The position numbers were made by a program, and so were the translations under genes. Below are positions 1-7,889 of a stretch of 64,000 bases of DNA, one piece after another. This stretch comes from NCEH01 sp043195195 (GTDB taxonomy: Bacteria > Pseudomonadota > Alphaproteobacteria > Rhizobiales > Xanthobacteraceae): positions 1 through 64,000 of the forward strand of contig NZ_JBAFWT010000003.1 of NCBI RefSeq assembly GCF_043195195.1, in the 5' to 3' direction. The notes under the pieces were generated by a model. That model saw only the letters and a list, made by a program, of their open reading frames with translations. It did no database searches and was not told where the DNA came from. Every line of letters starts with the position of its first letter. Within the stretch, counting starts at the first letter, position 1.

Positions 1-188
1 GAAGCACTTGCGCGATCGAATGACAGTACCACGGTTACAGCGCAGATCGCCAACATCAACGCAATCGTGAGAGCAGCCTGAGCCAGCGCATCACCGGCCT
101 TGTGGTTGCGCACCGCCCGCGCCAAAGCATCGGGATCCGCGCAGGAAACGTCTTTTTCGAGCAGAGCAAACTCACGAAACTCGGACAT
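1..188 (-). CDS. Partial small membrane protein, 3' end off the window
   Basis: The gene runs leftward off the window, so only the first 62 codons are visible. The ATG is preceded by AGGCGA at a suitable distance. The protein starts MSEFREFALLEKDVSCADPD, continues with an amphipathic stretch, and has one clear transmembrane segment at about residues 39-57 (ALTIALMLAICAVTVVLSF) followed by D and R. This suggests a cytoplasmic N-terminus and a single-span or larger inner-membrane protein. I do not recognise the family. The competing frame on the same strand is rich in Arg and Ser and looks like a shadow. Confidence 0.55.
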   Translation of the reverse strand, partial: MSEFREFALLEKDVSCADPDALARAVRNHKAGDALAQAALTIALMLAICAVTVVLSFDRASA

Positions 189-331
189 GATGCTTCGCCT
201 CGGCCGGTTCGACTAATCGTAGAAGCCGGGATGCCGCGAATCGGTTCCCTTCGACTCATCAAAAGTTGCCAGCGAAGCAAGCCGCGATTGTGGCGACGCC
301 ACGTCAGGCCTTTGAATAAGCGTGGCCTTTT

Positions 332-347
332 CGTGACTTAGATCACG
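332..347. promoter_or_regulatory. Possible CRP/FNR-family binding site
   Basis: The sequence CGTGACTTAGATCACG is a hyphenated palindrome (GTGA-N6-TCAC) that resembles the CRP-family consensus. It lies about 145 bases upstream of the leftward gene at the window edge, in a noncoding stretch. One palindrome of this size could arise by chance. Confidence 0.25.
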
Positions 348-431
348 CGAGCGCGACTCTCAAAGCGGGATCAGGTTGTATCGCTCGCGTCAGACCTCAG
401 CGCGCCCCGCCTCAAGCGGGCCCCGCGCACG

Positions 432-1058
432 TCAGGCGGCCTGCTCCAGCGGCCGCCATTCGATCTCCACATGGTCCGGCTCCGCAGCTATGCGGTGCAA
501 CCATTTGCGCACATTGTCGAACGGTGTCAGGTCGAACTCGCCCTCGTGCGCCACATGCGTATGCGCGTAGAGCGCGATATCCGCGATGGTGAGCCCGTCT
601 CCCACGAAAAACAGCCGGCCATTCAGATGGCGCTCCATCACCTTGAGCGCGCCGTAGCCCTCTTCCATCCAGCGGTCGATGTCGTGGGTCCGCAACTCGC
701 GACCGCCGCGCACCTGCTGTAGCCAGAACCGAGCCTGGCCGATGCCGGGCTCGTGGTTATTCTGTTCAAAGAACATCCAGCGCAAGGCCTCCGCCCGCGC
801 CAGGGGAGCGGAGGGAAGCAACGAGGTACCGTCTGCAAGATAAAACAGGATGGCGTTCGATTCCGCGAGCGTCGGCCCGCCTGGCAATTCCAGCAGCGGC
901 ACGCGTCCGTCGGCGTTCTTGGCCAGGAATTCCGGAGTCCGATGCTCGCCGGACAAGATGTCAATGTCCACCAGGCGGAACGGCCTGCCGAGCTTCGCCA
1001 GGAGCATCCGTACCTTGTAGGAGTTACCTGAGGCTTGCGTCGAATATAGCGTCAGCAC
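432..1058 (-). CDS. Glutathione S-transferase family protein
   Basis: A 208-residue protein with the two-domain GST layout. The N-terminal thioredoxin-like half (residues 1-80) begins LTLYSTQASGNSYKVRMLL, has the cis-proline segment GRVPLLEL and the ESNAILFYLA helix. The C-terminal helical half contains LTIADIALYAHTHVA, the N-capping motif typical of GSTs. The GTG start was chosen over an ATG 108 bases upstream because GAGAGGGG sits just before it and the family begins here; the upstream extension is low-complexity. It probably conjugates glutathione to small electrophiles in the cytoplasm; the substrate cannot be deduced. It is divergent from the aminotransferase gene that follows. Confidence 0.88.
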   Translation of the reverse strand: MLTLYSTQASGNSYKVRMLLAKLGRPFRLVDIDILSGEHRTPEFLAKNADGRVPLLELPGGPTLAESNAILFYLADGTSLLPSAPLARAEALRWMFFEQNNHEPGIGQARFWLQQVRGGRELRTHDIDRWMEEGYGALKVMERHLNGRLFFVGDGLTIADIALYAHTHVAHEGEFDLTPFDNVRKWLHRIAAEPDHVEIEWRPLEQAA

Positions 1059-1324
1059 GGCGGTCCCCTCTCGGCCACTGCCTACATGGAGTCTTCCCGC
1101 GCCACTCGCAAGGCGCCCGTTCCGCGATCCGAAGTCCGATCCATCAGTGCATTGCCGGCCATCCATTCACAATGCTTGCTTGTTCGGGAAAACGCCCTCG
1201 ACTAAGAAAGTGCCGCATGCCGGATCGCCCAGCGGCGGGCCGGCGCTTCGTCTCACCCTTCGCGTCCGACGGACCCAGCGCTGATGCGTGTGGAGCCGGC
1301 GGCCTGCGTCCGGAGTCAAAGGCT

Positions 1325-2527
1325 ATGAGCCTCCTTTCGCCCGCTTTGAAGCGCATCAAGCCGTCGCCGACCATCTCCATCTCCAACAAGGCGCGGGAGC
1401 TGAAAGCGGCTGGCCGCGACGTGATCGCGCTCAGCGCCGGCGAGCCCGACTTCGAGACCCCGGACAACATCAAGGAAGCCGCCATCGCCGCTATCCGCCG
1501 TGGCGAGACGCGCTATACCGCCGTCGACGGCATTCCCGAGCTGAAGGCCGCCATCGTCGCCAAGTTCAAGCGCGACAACGGCCTCACCTACAAGCCGAGC
1601 CAGGTGTCGGTCGGCACCGGCGGCAAGCAGGTGCTGTTCAATGCGCTGGTGGCCACCGTCGGCCCCGGTGACGAGGTCATCATCCCGGCACCCTATTGGG
1701 TGAGCTATCCCGATATCGTCGAGTTCTGCGGCGGCACGCCGGTGAGCGTTCCGACCAAGCTGGAAGACAATTTCAAGCTGCGCGCGGATGTGCTGGAAGC
1801 AGCGATCACGCCCAAGACCAAGTGGCTGATCTTCAATTCGCCGTCCAACCCCTCTGGCGCCGCCTATACCCATGACGAGCTGAAGGCCATCACCGACGTG
1901 CTGGTGCGGCATCCCCACGTGTGGGTCCTCACCGACGACATGTATGAGCATCTCGTCTACGACGACTTCAAGTTCGCTACCCCTGCGCAGGTGGAGCCTA
2001 GCCTTTACGACCGCACGCTGACCTTGAACGGCGTGTCGAAGGCCTATTGCATGACCGGCTGGCGCATCGGCTATGCCGCCGGCCCCGAGGCCCTGATCAA
2101 GGCGATGGGCACGCTGCAGTCGCAGTCCACGTCCAACCCCTCCTCGATCGCCCAATGGGCGGCAGTGGAAGCGCTGAACGGGCCGCAGGACTTCATTCCC
2201 AGGAACAACGCGGTGTTCAAGGAGCGGCGCGACCTCGTGGTGTCCATGCTCAACCAGGCGAAGGGCCTCACCTGCCCGAAGCCGGAAGGCGCCTTCTACG
2301 TGTTCCCCTTCTGCTCGGGCGCGATCGGCAAGAAAGCCCCCTCCGGCAAGGTGATCGCGAATGATGAGGATTTCGCCACCGAACTGTTGGAAGCGGAAAA
2401 TGTCGCCGTGGTGCACGGCTCGGCATTCGGTCTTGGACCTGCGTTCCGAATCTCCTACGCCACGGCGACCTCAGATCTGGAAGAGGCCTGCACGCGCATT
2501 CAACGCTTCTGCGGCGCCCTGAGCTGA
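1325..2527 (+). CDS. aatA: Pyridoxal-phosphate aspartate aminotransferase
   Basis: A 400-residue class I/II aminotransferase that interconverts aspartate and oxaloacetate with glutamate and 2-oxoglutarate in the cytoplasm. Visible marks are SAGEPDFETPDNIKEAA near the N-terminus, the YTAVDGIPELKAAI block, NSPSNPSGAAY, the Schiff-base lysine at about 239 in NGVSKAYCMTGWRIGY, and the C-terminal arginine in FRISYATA. The ATG giving MSLLSPALKRIKPSPT matches the usual start of this family; an open extension of 51 codons upstream is not conserved-looking. A strong hairpin follows the stop. Rhizobial AatA enzymes of this subgroup may also act on prephenate; that cannot be settled here. Confidence 0.93.
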   Translation: MSLLSPALKRIKPSPTISISNKARELKAAGRDVIALSAGEPDFETPDNIKEAAIAAIRRGETRYTAVDGIPELKAAIVAKFKRDNGLTYKPSQVSVGTGGKQVLFNALVATVGPGDEVIIPAPYWVSYPDIVEFCGGTPVSVPTKLEDNFKLRADVLEAAITPKTKWLIFNSPSNPSGAAYTHDELKAITDVLVRHPHVWVLTDDMYEHLVYDDFKFATPAQVEPSLYDRTLTLNGVSKAYCMTGWRIGYAAGPEALIKAMGTLQSQSTSNPSSIAQWAAVEALNGPQDFIPRNNAVFKERRDLVVSMLNQAKGLTCPKPEGAFYVFPFCSGAIGKKAPSGKVIANDEDFATELLEAENVAVVHGSAFGLGPAFRISYATATSDLEEACTRIQRFCGALS

Positions 2528-2562
2528 ACCCTCCCTAAAGGCAAGCGTGACTTATTCGTCGC

Positions 2563-2596
2563 AGGGCCTGCGGAATCTACTGATTTCGCAGGCCCT
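2563..2596 (+). terminator. Hairpin after aatA, possible terminator
   Basis: A perfect 10-bp stem (AGGGCCTGCG / CGCAGGCCCT) with a 14-base loop lies 36 bases after the aatA stop. There is no clean U-tract after it, so it may stabilise the mRNA end rather than terminate. Confidence 0.45.
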
Positions 2597-2708
2597 CGAT
2601 GGAACCTCGGCCTTTCGTAAGCGTTGGCTGAACACTTGGTCCAGGCTAAGGCTTAACGGCGCCGGTCGTTCCCCCCGCCTGCCGGCGTTTTATTGGAGGA
2701 AGCACACC

Positions 2709-3191
2709 ATGAAGATTGCTCTGAAGGCCGGCTTCGCCGCCGCTCTGGCCGCTTCGGTTCTCGCGCTCGGCGCAGCCCCCGCGGCCGCGCAGACCCGCGT
2801 TCAGGTCGGGACCCTGGTTTGCCAGATGGCTCCGAACGTTTCGTTCATCATCGGGTCGATCCGCGACATGTCCTGCATGCTGCGCCCGGCGGCCCGCGGC
2901 GTGCCGCGTGCGTCCTACACCGGCACCGTGCGTCGCTTCGGCCTCGATATCGGCATGAGCGGCAAGGGCACGCTGGTCTGGGCCGTGCTTGCTCCGACCC
3001 GCAAGATCGCCGTCAACGACCTGCGTGGCACCTATGTGGGCGCCTCCGCTAACGCGGCCCTTGGCGTCGGCCTCGGCGCGAACGCCCTGGTGGGCGGCTC
3101 GCACAACACCATTGCGCTGCAGCCTCTCTCCGTCGAGGCCCAGACCGGTGTCAACTTGGCGCTCGGCGTGGCCGACATGACGCTGCGCTGA
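2709..3191 (+). CDS. DUF992 family secreted protein (first of three)
   Basis: A 160-residue protein with a clear signal peptide: MKIALKAGFAAAL, a hydrophobic core, then a cut near APAAAQ. The mature part is a single DUF992 domain with the paired cysteines in GTLVCQMAPN and RDMSCML, the SYTGTVRRFGLDIG strand and the terminal IALQPLSVE block. GGAGGA lies 8 bases before the ATG and fixes the start; the longer open frame upstream is spurious. Function is unknown; the protein is predicted periplasmic. Two paralogues follow directly, so the three genes may share a transcript despite a hairpin after this one. Confidence 0.85.
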   Translation: MKIALKAGFAAALAASVLALGAAPAAAQTRVQVGTLVCQMAPNVSFIIGSIRDMSCMLRPAARGVPRASYTGTVRRFGLDIGMSGKGTLVWAVLAPTRKIAVNDLRGTYVGASANAALGVGLGANALVGGSHNTIALQPLSVEAQTGVNLALGVADMTLR

Positions 3192-3206
3192 TCGCAGCTT
3201 CGCCCT

Positions 3207-3230
3207 GCCCCGCCGCTTCGGCGGCGGGGC
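3207..3230 (+). terminator. Strong GC hairpin between DUF992 genes
   Basis: GCCCCGCCGC-TTCG-GCGGCGGGGC forms a perfect 10-bp stem with a UUCG tetraloop 16 bases after the first DUF992 stop. No U-run follows. It could attenuate transcription or protect the 3' end of the first message. Confidence 0.5.
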
Positions 3231-3325
3231 ATTCGCCCGCCATGGCACGGGCATTGGGTATATTCCGGTATTGTGCCCCTTCTGTCGCCGACGTACCACT
3301 GGCGGGTCAGACCATGGGGGATTCG

Positions 3326-3814
3326 ATGCGAATTTATTCGGTTCTTGCTGCCATTGTCGCGGGTGGCCTCATTGCCACTTCTGCGAGCGCCCAGGCACCC
3401 GCCAAGGTGCAGGTCGGCGTGCTCCAGTGCAACGTCGCCCCTGCCGTCGCCTTCGTGCTCGGCTCCTTGCGGGAGATGACCTGCCAACTCGTGACCGGTT
3501 CGCCCACGGCACCGGTTGTTCAGGGTACCTATAAGGGCACCGTTGCCCGCTTCGGTATCGACATCGGTGTCACCGGTGCAAGCAAGCTCGGCTGGGCTGT
3601 ATTTGCTCCCAACACTTTGCCAGCTCCGGTCAATCTGGCTGGCAAGTATGTCGGCGTCAGCGCCGATGCGGCCTGGGGCCTCGGCGGCGGCGCGAATGTG
3701 CTGCTTGGCGGCTCCAACAGCACCATCGCGCTCCAGCCATTATCTCTCGAAGGTACCACCGGTGTTGCGATAGCGGCCGGTATTTCGGACCTCACCCTCA
3801 CCCCAACGCGTTGA
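3326..3814 (+). CDS. DUF992 family secreted protein (second of three)
   Basis: A 162-residue paralogue of the preceding gene. The signal peptide MRIYSVLAAIVAGGLIATSASAQ is followed by VQVGVLQCNVAP, REMTCQL, YKGTVARFGIDIG and IALQPLSLE, aligning with its neighbour over the whole domain, with both cysteines kept. The ATG at 3326 has GGGGGA just upstream; another ATG 12 bases earlier is in frame but overlaps that ribosome-binding sequence. It ends 20 bases before the third paralogue. Role unknown, presumably periplasmic. Confidence 0.85.
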   Translation: MRIYSVLAAIVAGGLIATSASAQAPAKVQVGVLQCNVAPAVAFVLGSLREMTCQLVTGSPTAPVVQGTYKGTVARFGIDIGVTGASKLGWAVFAPNTLPAPVNLAGKYVGVSADAAWGLGGGANVLLGGSNSTIALQPLSLEGTTGVAIAAGISDLTLTPTR

Positions 3815-3834
3815 GGCGCGACGGAGGACGCGAC

Positions 3835-4536
3835 ATGACCTCGATCCTCCGCTCCCTTCTCCTCGCTTCCGCGGCCACGTCTGGACTTGTGGCGCCGCTC
3901 GCGGCCGCGCAGATCGAATTATCACCGGGGGCTGAACCTTCTGCCTCAGCTCAGGTTGACGGCCAATCGCCAGCCGCCCGGACGGCTCAGGCGCCGCTTG
4001 CATCCGGCCAGGCTGCGCAGGCGCCAGTTGCGCCCGCCACCCCTCAGGCTGTCTCCCCTCAAGCCGCAGCCGCAGAACCAGCGACAACCGACCTGCAAAA
4101 AGTCGAATCCGGCCTGCTGGAATGTCGTGGCGAATCCGCGATCGCTTATGGCTTCGGTTCCACACGCAAGGTGGAATGCGAGTTCCGCGCCTCTATGGGC
4201 ATGAACCAATATTATACTGGCACGCTGGAACGCGCCGGACTCGACTTCGGCGTGTCAGACCAGGGAAGCATGCTCTGGATGGTGCTCGCCACGACCCCGA
4301 AGCTGGGCGCAGGGGCCCTCTCGGGTCAATATGTGGGCCTCTCCAGCGGCGCGTCCCTCGGCCCCGGTTTCTCCGCGAATGTGTTGATGGCAAAAGATGC
4401 TAAGTCCAGCATTGCCCTTCAGCCCTTGAGCATTTCCGCCGACAGTGGGCTGAGTATATCGCTCGCAGCGGCGACGCTCACCCTGCACCCGACCCTGCCG
4501 CCCGTTCGCACCAATGAGCAAGTGCTCTCCCGCTAG
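3835..4536 (+). CDS. DUF992 family secreted protein with Ala/Pro/Gln-rich insert (third of three)
   Basis: A 233-residue protein, longer than its two neighbours. After a signal peptide (MTSILRSLLLASAATSG, cut near LAAAQ) it has a low-complexity Ala/Pro/Gln stretch of about 65 residues before the DUF992 domain starts at VESGLLECRG. The domain keeps the second cysteine (KVECEF) and the IALQPLSIS block. GGAGG precedes the ATG at 3835. The insert looks like a flexible spacer that could carry the domain through a periplasmic or cell-wall layer (inference). Probably co-transcribed with the second paralogue. Confidence 0.82.
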   Translation: MTSILRSLLLASAATSGLVAPLAAAQIELSPGAEPSASAQVDGQSPAARTAQAPLASGQAAQAPVAPATPQAVSPQAAAAEPATTDLQKVESGLLECRGESAIAYGFGSTRKVECEFRASMGMNQYYTGTLERAGLDFGVSDQGSMLWMVLATTPKLGAGALSGQYVGLSSGASLGPGFSANVLMAKDAKSSIALQPLSISADSGLSISLAAATLTLHPTLPPVRTNEQVLSR

Positions 4537-4646
4537 GAACAGGTGTCACGGTGCCGTGAAAACGGTCCGTTGATACCGTTAACACGGGCGTTTGAATTGC
4601 CCGGGCATCCGTTCGAACCGATTCTGCGCGGCAACGGAGGCTCTTC

Positions 4647-5612
4647 ATGTTCATTCGACGCAGACGCGGCTGGGAAATTCCAGAAAGCCAGGCGACGCCA
4701 GAGAGCGTCTTCTTTTCCCGGCGCGCCATTCTTGGTGCCGGCGCTGGACTGATCGGTGCAAGCGTCCTGCCGCAACTGGCATCCGCGCAAACCGCGGCGG
4801 TGGCAGATCCCTCGGCCAGCCTTTATCCCGCCAAGCGGAACCCGATCTATACGCTCGACCGACCGCTAACGCCGGAGGCCGCCGCCAGCACGGTGAACAA
4901 TTATTATGAGTTTGGCACCAATTACGACGTGGGCAAAGCTGCGGCGAAGCTGAAGGTCCGCCCCTGGACGGTGCGTATCGAGGGGCTGGTGGAACAGCCG
5001 CGCGATGTGGCGATAGACGATCTGCTCAAGGCCATGCCGCTCGAGGAGCGGCTCTATCGCCATCGCTGCGTCGAGGCTTGGTCGATGGCCGTGCCCTGGA
5101 CCGGATTTCCGCTAAAGGCCCTGGTGGATTATGCCAAGCCGCTGAGCGGGGCCAAATATGTGCGCTTCGAGACGTTCCTGGACCGTGACGTGGCGCCGGG
5201 TCAATATGGCCGTTTCTATCCCTGGCCCTACGTTGAGGGCGTGACCATTGAAGAAGCCACCAACGACCTCGCCTTCATGGTGACAGGCATCTACGGAAAG
5301 CCCGCGCCGAACCAATTCGGCGCGCCGATCCGCCTCGTCACGCCGTGGAAATACGGATTCAAGTCCATCAAGGCGATCGTCAAGGTCTCGTTCGTGGACA
5401 AGCGGCCGAAGAGCTTCTGGGAAGTGGTTCAGGGCGCCGAATATGGCTTCTGGGCCAATGTGAACCCCGACGTGCCCCATCCCCGCTGGAGCCAGGCGAC
5501 GGAAAAGGACATTGCCACGGGCGAACGGCGCCCCACCCTGCTCTACAACGGGTATGGGGAATATGTCGCCTCGCTCTATACCGGGCTGGCGAAGGAAAAG
5601 CTCTTCATGTGA
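4647..5612 (+). CDS. msrP: Protein-methionine-sulfoxide reductase catalytic subunit MsrP
   Basis: A 321-residue periplasmic molybdenum-cofactor enzyme of the sulfite-oxidase fold (formerly YedY), which reduces methionine sulfoxide in exported proteins. A twin-arginine signal is visible (FSRRAILGAGAGLIGASVL, cut after ASAQ), so it is folded with its cofactor before export. The molybdenum-ligating cysteine is Cys141 in YRHRCVEAWSM, and WTGFPLKALVDYAKPL and PWKYGFKSIK are typical. GGAGG precedes the ATG. The haem-binding membrane partner MsrQ, usually the next gene, is not here; the next genes run in the opposite direction. Confidence 0.94.
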   Translation: MFIRRRRGWEIPESQATPESVFFSRRAILGAGAGLIGASVLPQLASAQTAAVADPSASLYPAKRNPIYTLDRPLTPEAAASTVNNYYEFGTNYDVGKAAAKLKVRPWTVRIEGLVEQPRDVAIDDLLKAMPLEERLYRHRCVEAWSMAVPWTGFPLKALVDYAKPLSGAKYVRFETFLDRDVAPGQYGRFYPWPYVEGVTIEEATNDLAFMVTGIYGKPAPNQFGAPIRLVTPWKYGFKSIKAIVKVSFVDKRPKSFWEVVQGAEYGFWANVNPDVPHPRWSQATEKDIATGERRPTLLYNGYGEYVASLYTGLAKEKLFM

Positions 5613-5617
5613 GCAGC

Positions 5618-6445
5618 TTAGCCGCGTTGCGGCGCGACCGTGGCCGCTGGGTTTGCAGCCGCTGGGTTTGCAAGCGGGGTGGAAGCCGGCGTCGTGAGTT
5701 TCAGCCGCGCCATTTCTTCTGCCGTGAAGTAGAACAGCTTCTCTTTCGGCGTCTCCATGGCGCGCAACCACACCTCAAGATCCACACCCATGTCACGCAG
5801 ATAGCGCTGGCACTCGGCTGAAACCCGCTGTGCCTGCGCCATGCCGTCCGGAACCGCCCCACCGGAGGGGGGTGTGGCACCATAAACTTGGTGGACGCCG
5901 ATCGCGGCCTTGCGCCCCGCATTGCGCTCCACCCCGCCGGCAAAGACAAGCGGACAGGACGAGGCGCAATAGGCCCCCGCCGGCACCTCTGTCGCGAACC
6001 CCTTGGCACGGATGAGACGCCCCATGGCCAGAGCATCCTGGACCGAGCCGCCGGGGGAGCGCAACACCACCGTTTTCACATAAGAACCGCGCTTCTCCAC
6101 CTCCGCCGCGAACAGGGCGGCGGTGCCGGCCGCGATGGTGCCGGTGGCGGAAAGGCGCCCGTCGCTCAGCAGGTCGAAGGTCATGGGGGCGCCCAGTGCT
6201 GCGTCGGCGGCCGGGGCCTGCGGGCCGGTTTCGCGCGACGGGCTGAGGGGCGCGCCGCCGGGTGCCTCCTCCTGCCCCGGAACGGGAGAGGACAGCGCCG
6301 CTTGGGCTTTGCGGAGCTGGCCGAAATCCTGCACCAGCATGGCTCCGCTGGCGATCAGCAAAGCCGCGAACAGCAGGTGCAGCAGGGCATCGTCCGGCCG
6401 GTGGCGCCACGCGCGCAAGGCCTGGAAGAAGGCGGTGGGGGTCAT
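5618..6445 (-). CDS. Membrane-anchored ClpP/crotonase-fold protein (COG3904-like)
   Basis: A 275-residue protein with one N-terminal transmembrane helix (about residues 21-38, LLHLLFAALLIASGAMLV), a Pro/Ala-rich linker, then a ClpP/SppA-like domain. The signature is VVLRSPGGSVQDALAMGRLI followed by GAYCASSCPLVFAGG, where the serine after the Cys-Ala-Ser run sits where SppA and ClpP relatives carry the nucleophile, and then IGVHQVYGA. It is a likely periplasm-facing serine peptidase or a catalytically dead relative. GAGGTGGA precedes its ATG, which lies 6 bases after the stop of the upstream membrane gene, so the two form an operon. Confidence 0.72.
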   Translation of the reverse strand: MTPTAFFQALRAWRHRPDDALLHLLFAALLIASGAMLVQDFGQLRKAQAALSSPVPGQEEAPGGAPLSPSRETGPQAPAADAALGAPMTFDLLSDGRLSATGTIAAGTAALFAAEVEKRGSYVKTVVLRSPGGSVQDALAMGRLIRAKGFATEVPAGAYCASSCPLVFAGGVERNAGRKAAIGVHQVYGATPPSGGAVPDGMAQAQRVSAECQRYLRDMGVDLEVWLRAMETPKEKLFYFTAEEMARLKLTTPASTPLANPAAANPAATVAPQRG

Positions 6446-6451
6446 TCCACC

Positions 6452-7765
6452 TCAGTCCCGCTTGGAGGGACGCACGCCGTGGAGGGCCGTGACCTTCTCC
6501 TCCTCGACGGGAAGCTCCGGTTCGGCTTGTTTGTTTTCAGTCACTTGCGATCCCTCGCCCAGGGCAGGAACCAATGGGGCCCGCAGGTCCGCATGGGCGA
6601 CCTCAACCGCGCGGGCCATGCGCAGGGCGGCGAGAAGATCGGCAGCGCTCATGGTATCGGCATTGGCCTGCGGCTGCCCCTCGCGGCGCATGTGCGCATG
6701 CACGATGCATAGGATGAATACAAGGACAGCGGGGAGAAGATCGATCGAAATCGCGCCTGCCCAGCTTGGAATGAAGTCGGAGGCATAGCGTAGCACCGCT
6801 TCCGCCGGCGATATCTGCTGGAACCGCGGGGGAATATAGGCGGGCATCTCAATGACATTTTGCGCGGCACCGGAAAGCGCCTTGGACTGAGCCGCGACAG
6901 CGTCTTGAACTCGGCCGACGACTTCGTTCTGTCGCCCGATGACATCGGCGGAACGGCCATCGGCCGCGGGGGCGATGAAGCTGGTGGCGAAATCGGTGGC
7001 GGCCCGCTTCACGGCGGGAGCGATGGAGGCCTGTTGGAGCGAGGTCAGGATGCCGGCCAAAGCTGTCGCCTCGCCGCCGAAGGCATCGGCGCGGGGCAGC
7101 ACGCGGCCGGAGCCAGAGGCCAGCTCGCGCATCTTCGCGAGATGCTTAGAGCCTTGATCATAAAGCACTTTCACCTTATCGCCAGAGGCCGACACCTGCT
7201 TCGACAGAGCGCCGAGCTGGCTCGACATCTGGGACAGAAGCTGCACCACGGTACCGGAGCCGGTGGTACCGGTGAGGGAACCGGAGCGCTCGGCATCGGC
7301 AAGTTGGGAGAAGCGCGCAGCAGCCATGGTGATGTCGGGCGCCAGTCCCTGCGCAGCCAGAGATTTATTGTGATTTTCTTCCAGCGCGCGATCGTAATCC
7401 TCAATCGCCCGGCTCATGTGCTGCTCGATCGCGGCCGATCCGGCGAGCGCGCTCGCATTCAGCCAGGAACACATGGCGACGATCATCAGCGATCCCAAAG
7501 CCATGGCGCCGAACATCAACATGCGGCTGCCCCTGTCCTCGATATGGGGCAGAAACCGCATCATGAAAGTCCAGAAGGCATAGATGTCGACCGACACGGC
7601 AACGGAATAGATGATCGCTGCGAAAAACACCGCCGTGGCGCTTCCATCCAGCAAATCGCGCACGCCGATATAGGTATAAACACCGCTTGCAAGCGCAAGA
7701 ACCATCAAACAGATGCGCGCCGTCGTCTCAAGCTGGCGCACACCATCCCGCAAGGCCGTGGCCAT
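6452..7765 (-). CDS. Membrane protein of unknown function with large non-membrane middle region
   Basis: About 437 residues. Three N-terminal hydrophobic segments (roughly residues 15-35, 42-62 and 80-100, e.g. AVFFAAIIYSVAVSVDIYAF) precede a long Ala/Ser/Gln-rich, probably helical region, then a fourth segment near residue 335 (AISIDLLPAVLVFILCIVHA) and an acidic tail. The arrangement resembles chemosensory or filament-like sensors without their signature domains; I do not recognise the family. ATG at 7765 has GGAG upstream; a GTG five codons earlier is the alternative. It is the first gene of a two-gene leftward operon with the ClpP-fold membrane protein. Confidence 0.65.
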   Translation of the reverse strand: MATALRDGVRQLETTARICLMVLALASGVYTYIGVRDLLDGSATAVFFAAIIYSVAVSVDIYAFWTFMMRFLPHIEDRGSRMLMFGAMALGSLMIVAMCSWLNASALAGSAAIEQHMSRAIEDYDRALEENHNKSLAAQGLAPDITMAAARFSQLADAERSGSLTGTTGSGTVVQLLSQMSSQLGALSKQVSASGDKVKVLYDQGSKHLAKMRELASGSGRVLPRADAFGGEATALAGILTSLQQASIAPAVKRAATDFATSFIAPAADGRSADVIGRQNEVVGRVQDAVAAQSKALSGAAQNVIEMPAYIPPRFQQISPAEAVLRYASDFIPSWAGAISIDLLPAVLVFILCIVHAHMRREGQPQANADTMSAADLLAALRMARAVEVAHADLRAPLVPALGEGSQVTENKQAEPELPVEEEKVTALHGVRPSKRD

Positions 7766-7889
7766 GGCAATCTCCAGCACGCCCCTTAGGGCGGCACAAA
7801 ATTTTAGAAGAACACGAAGTCAAACGACGAATAACCAGAAATTCCGTCGGGAATTTGTTGTGAATACGCCGAATTCTGCAGCGTGACGT

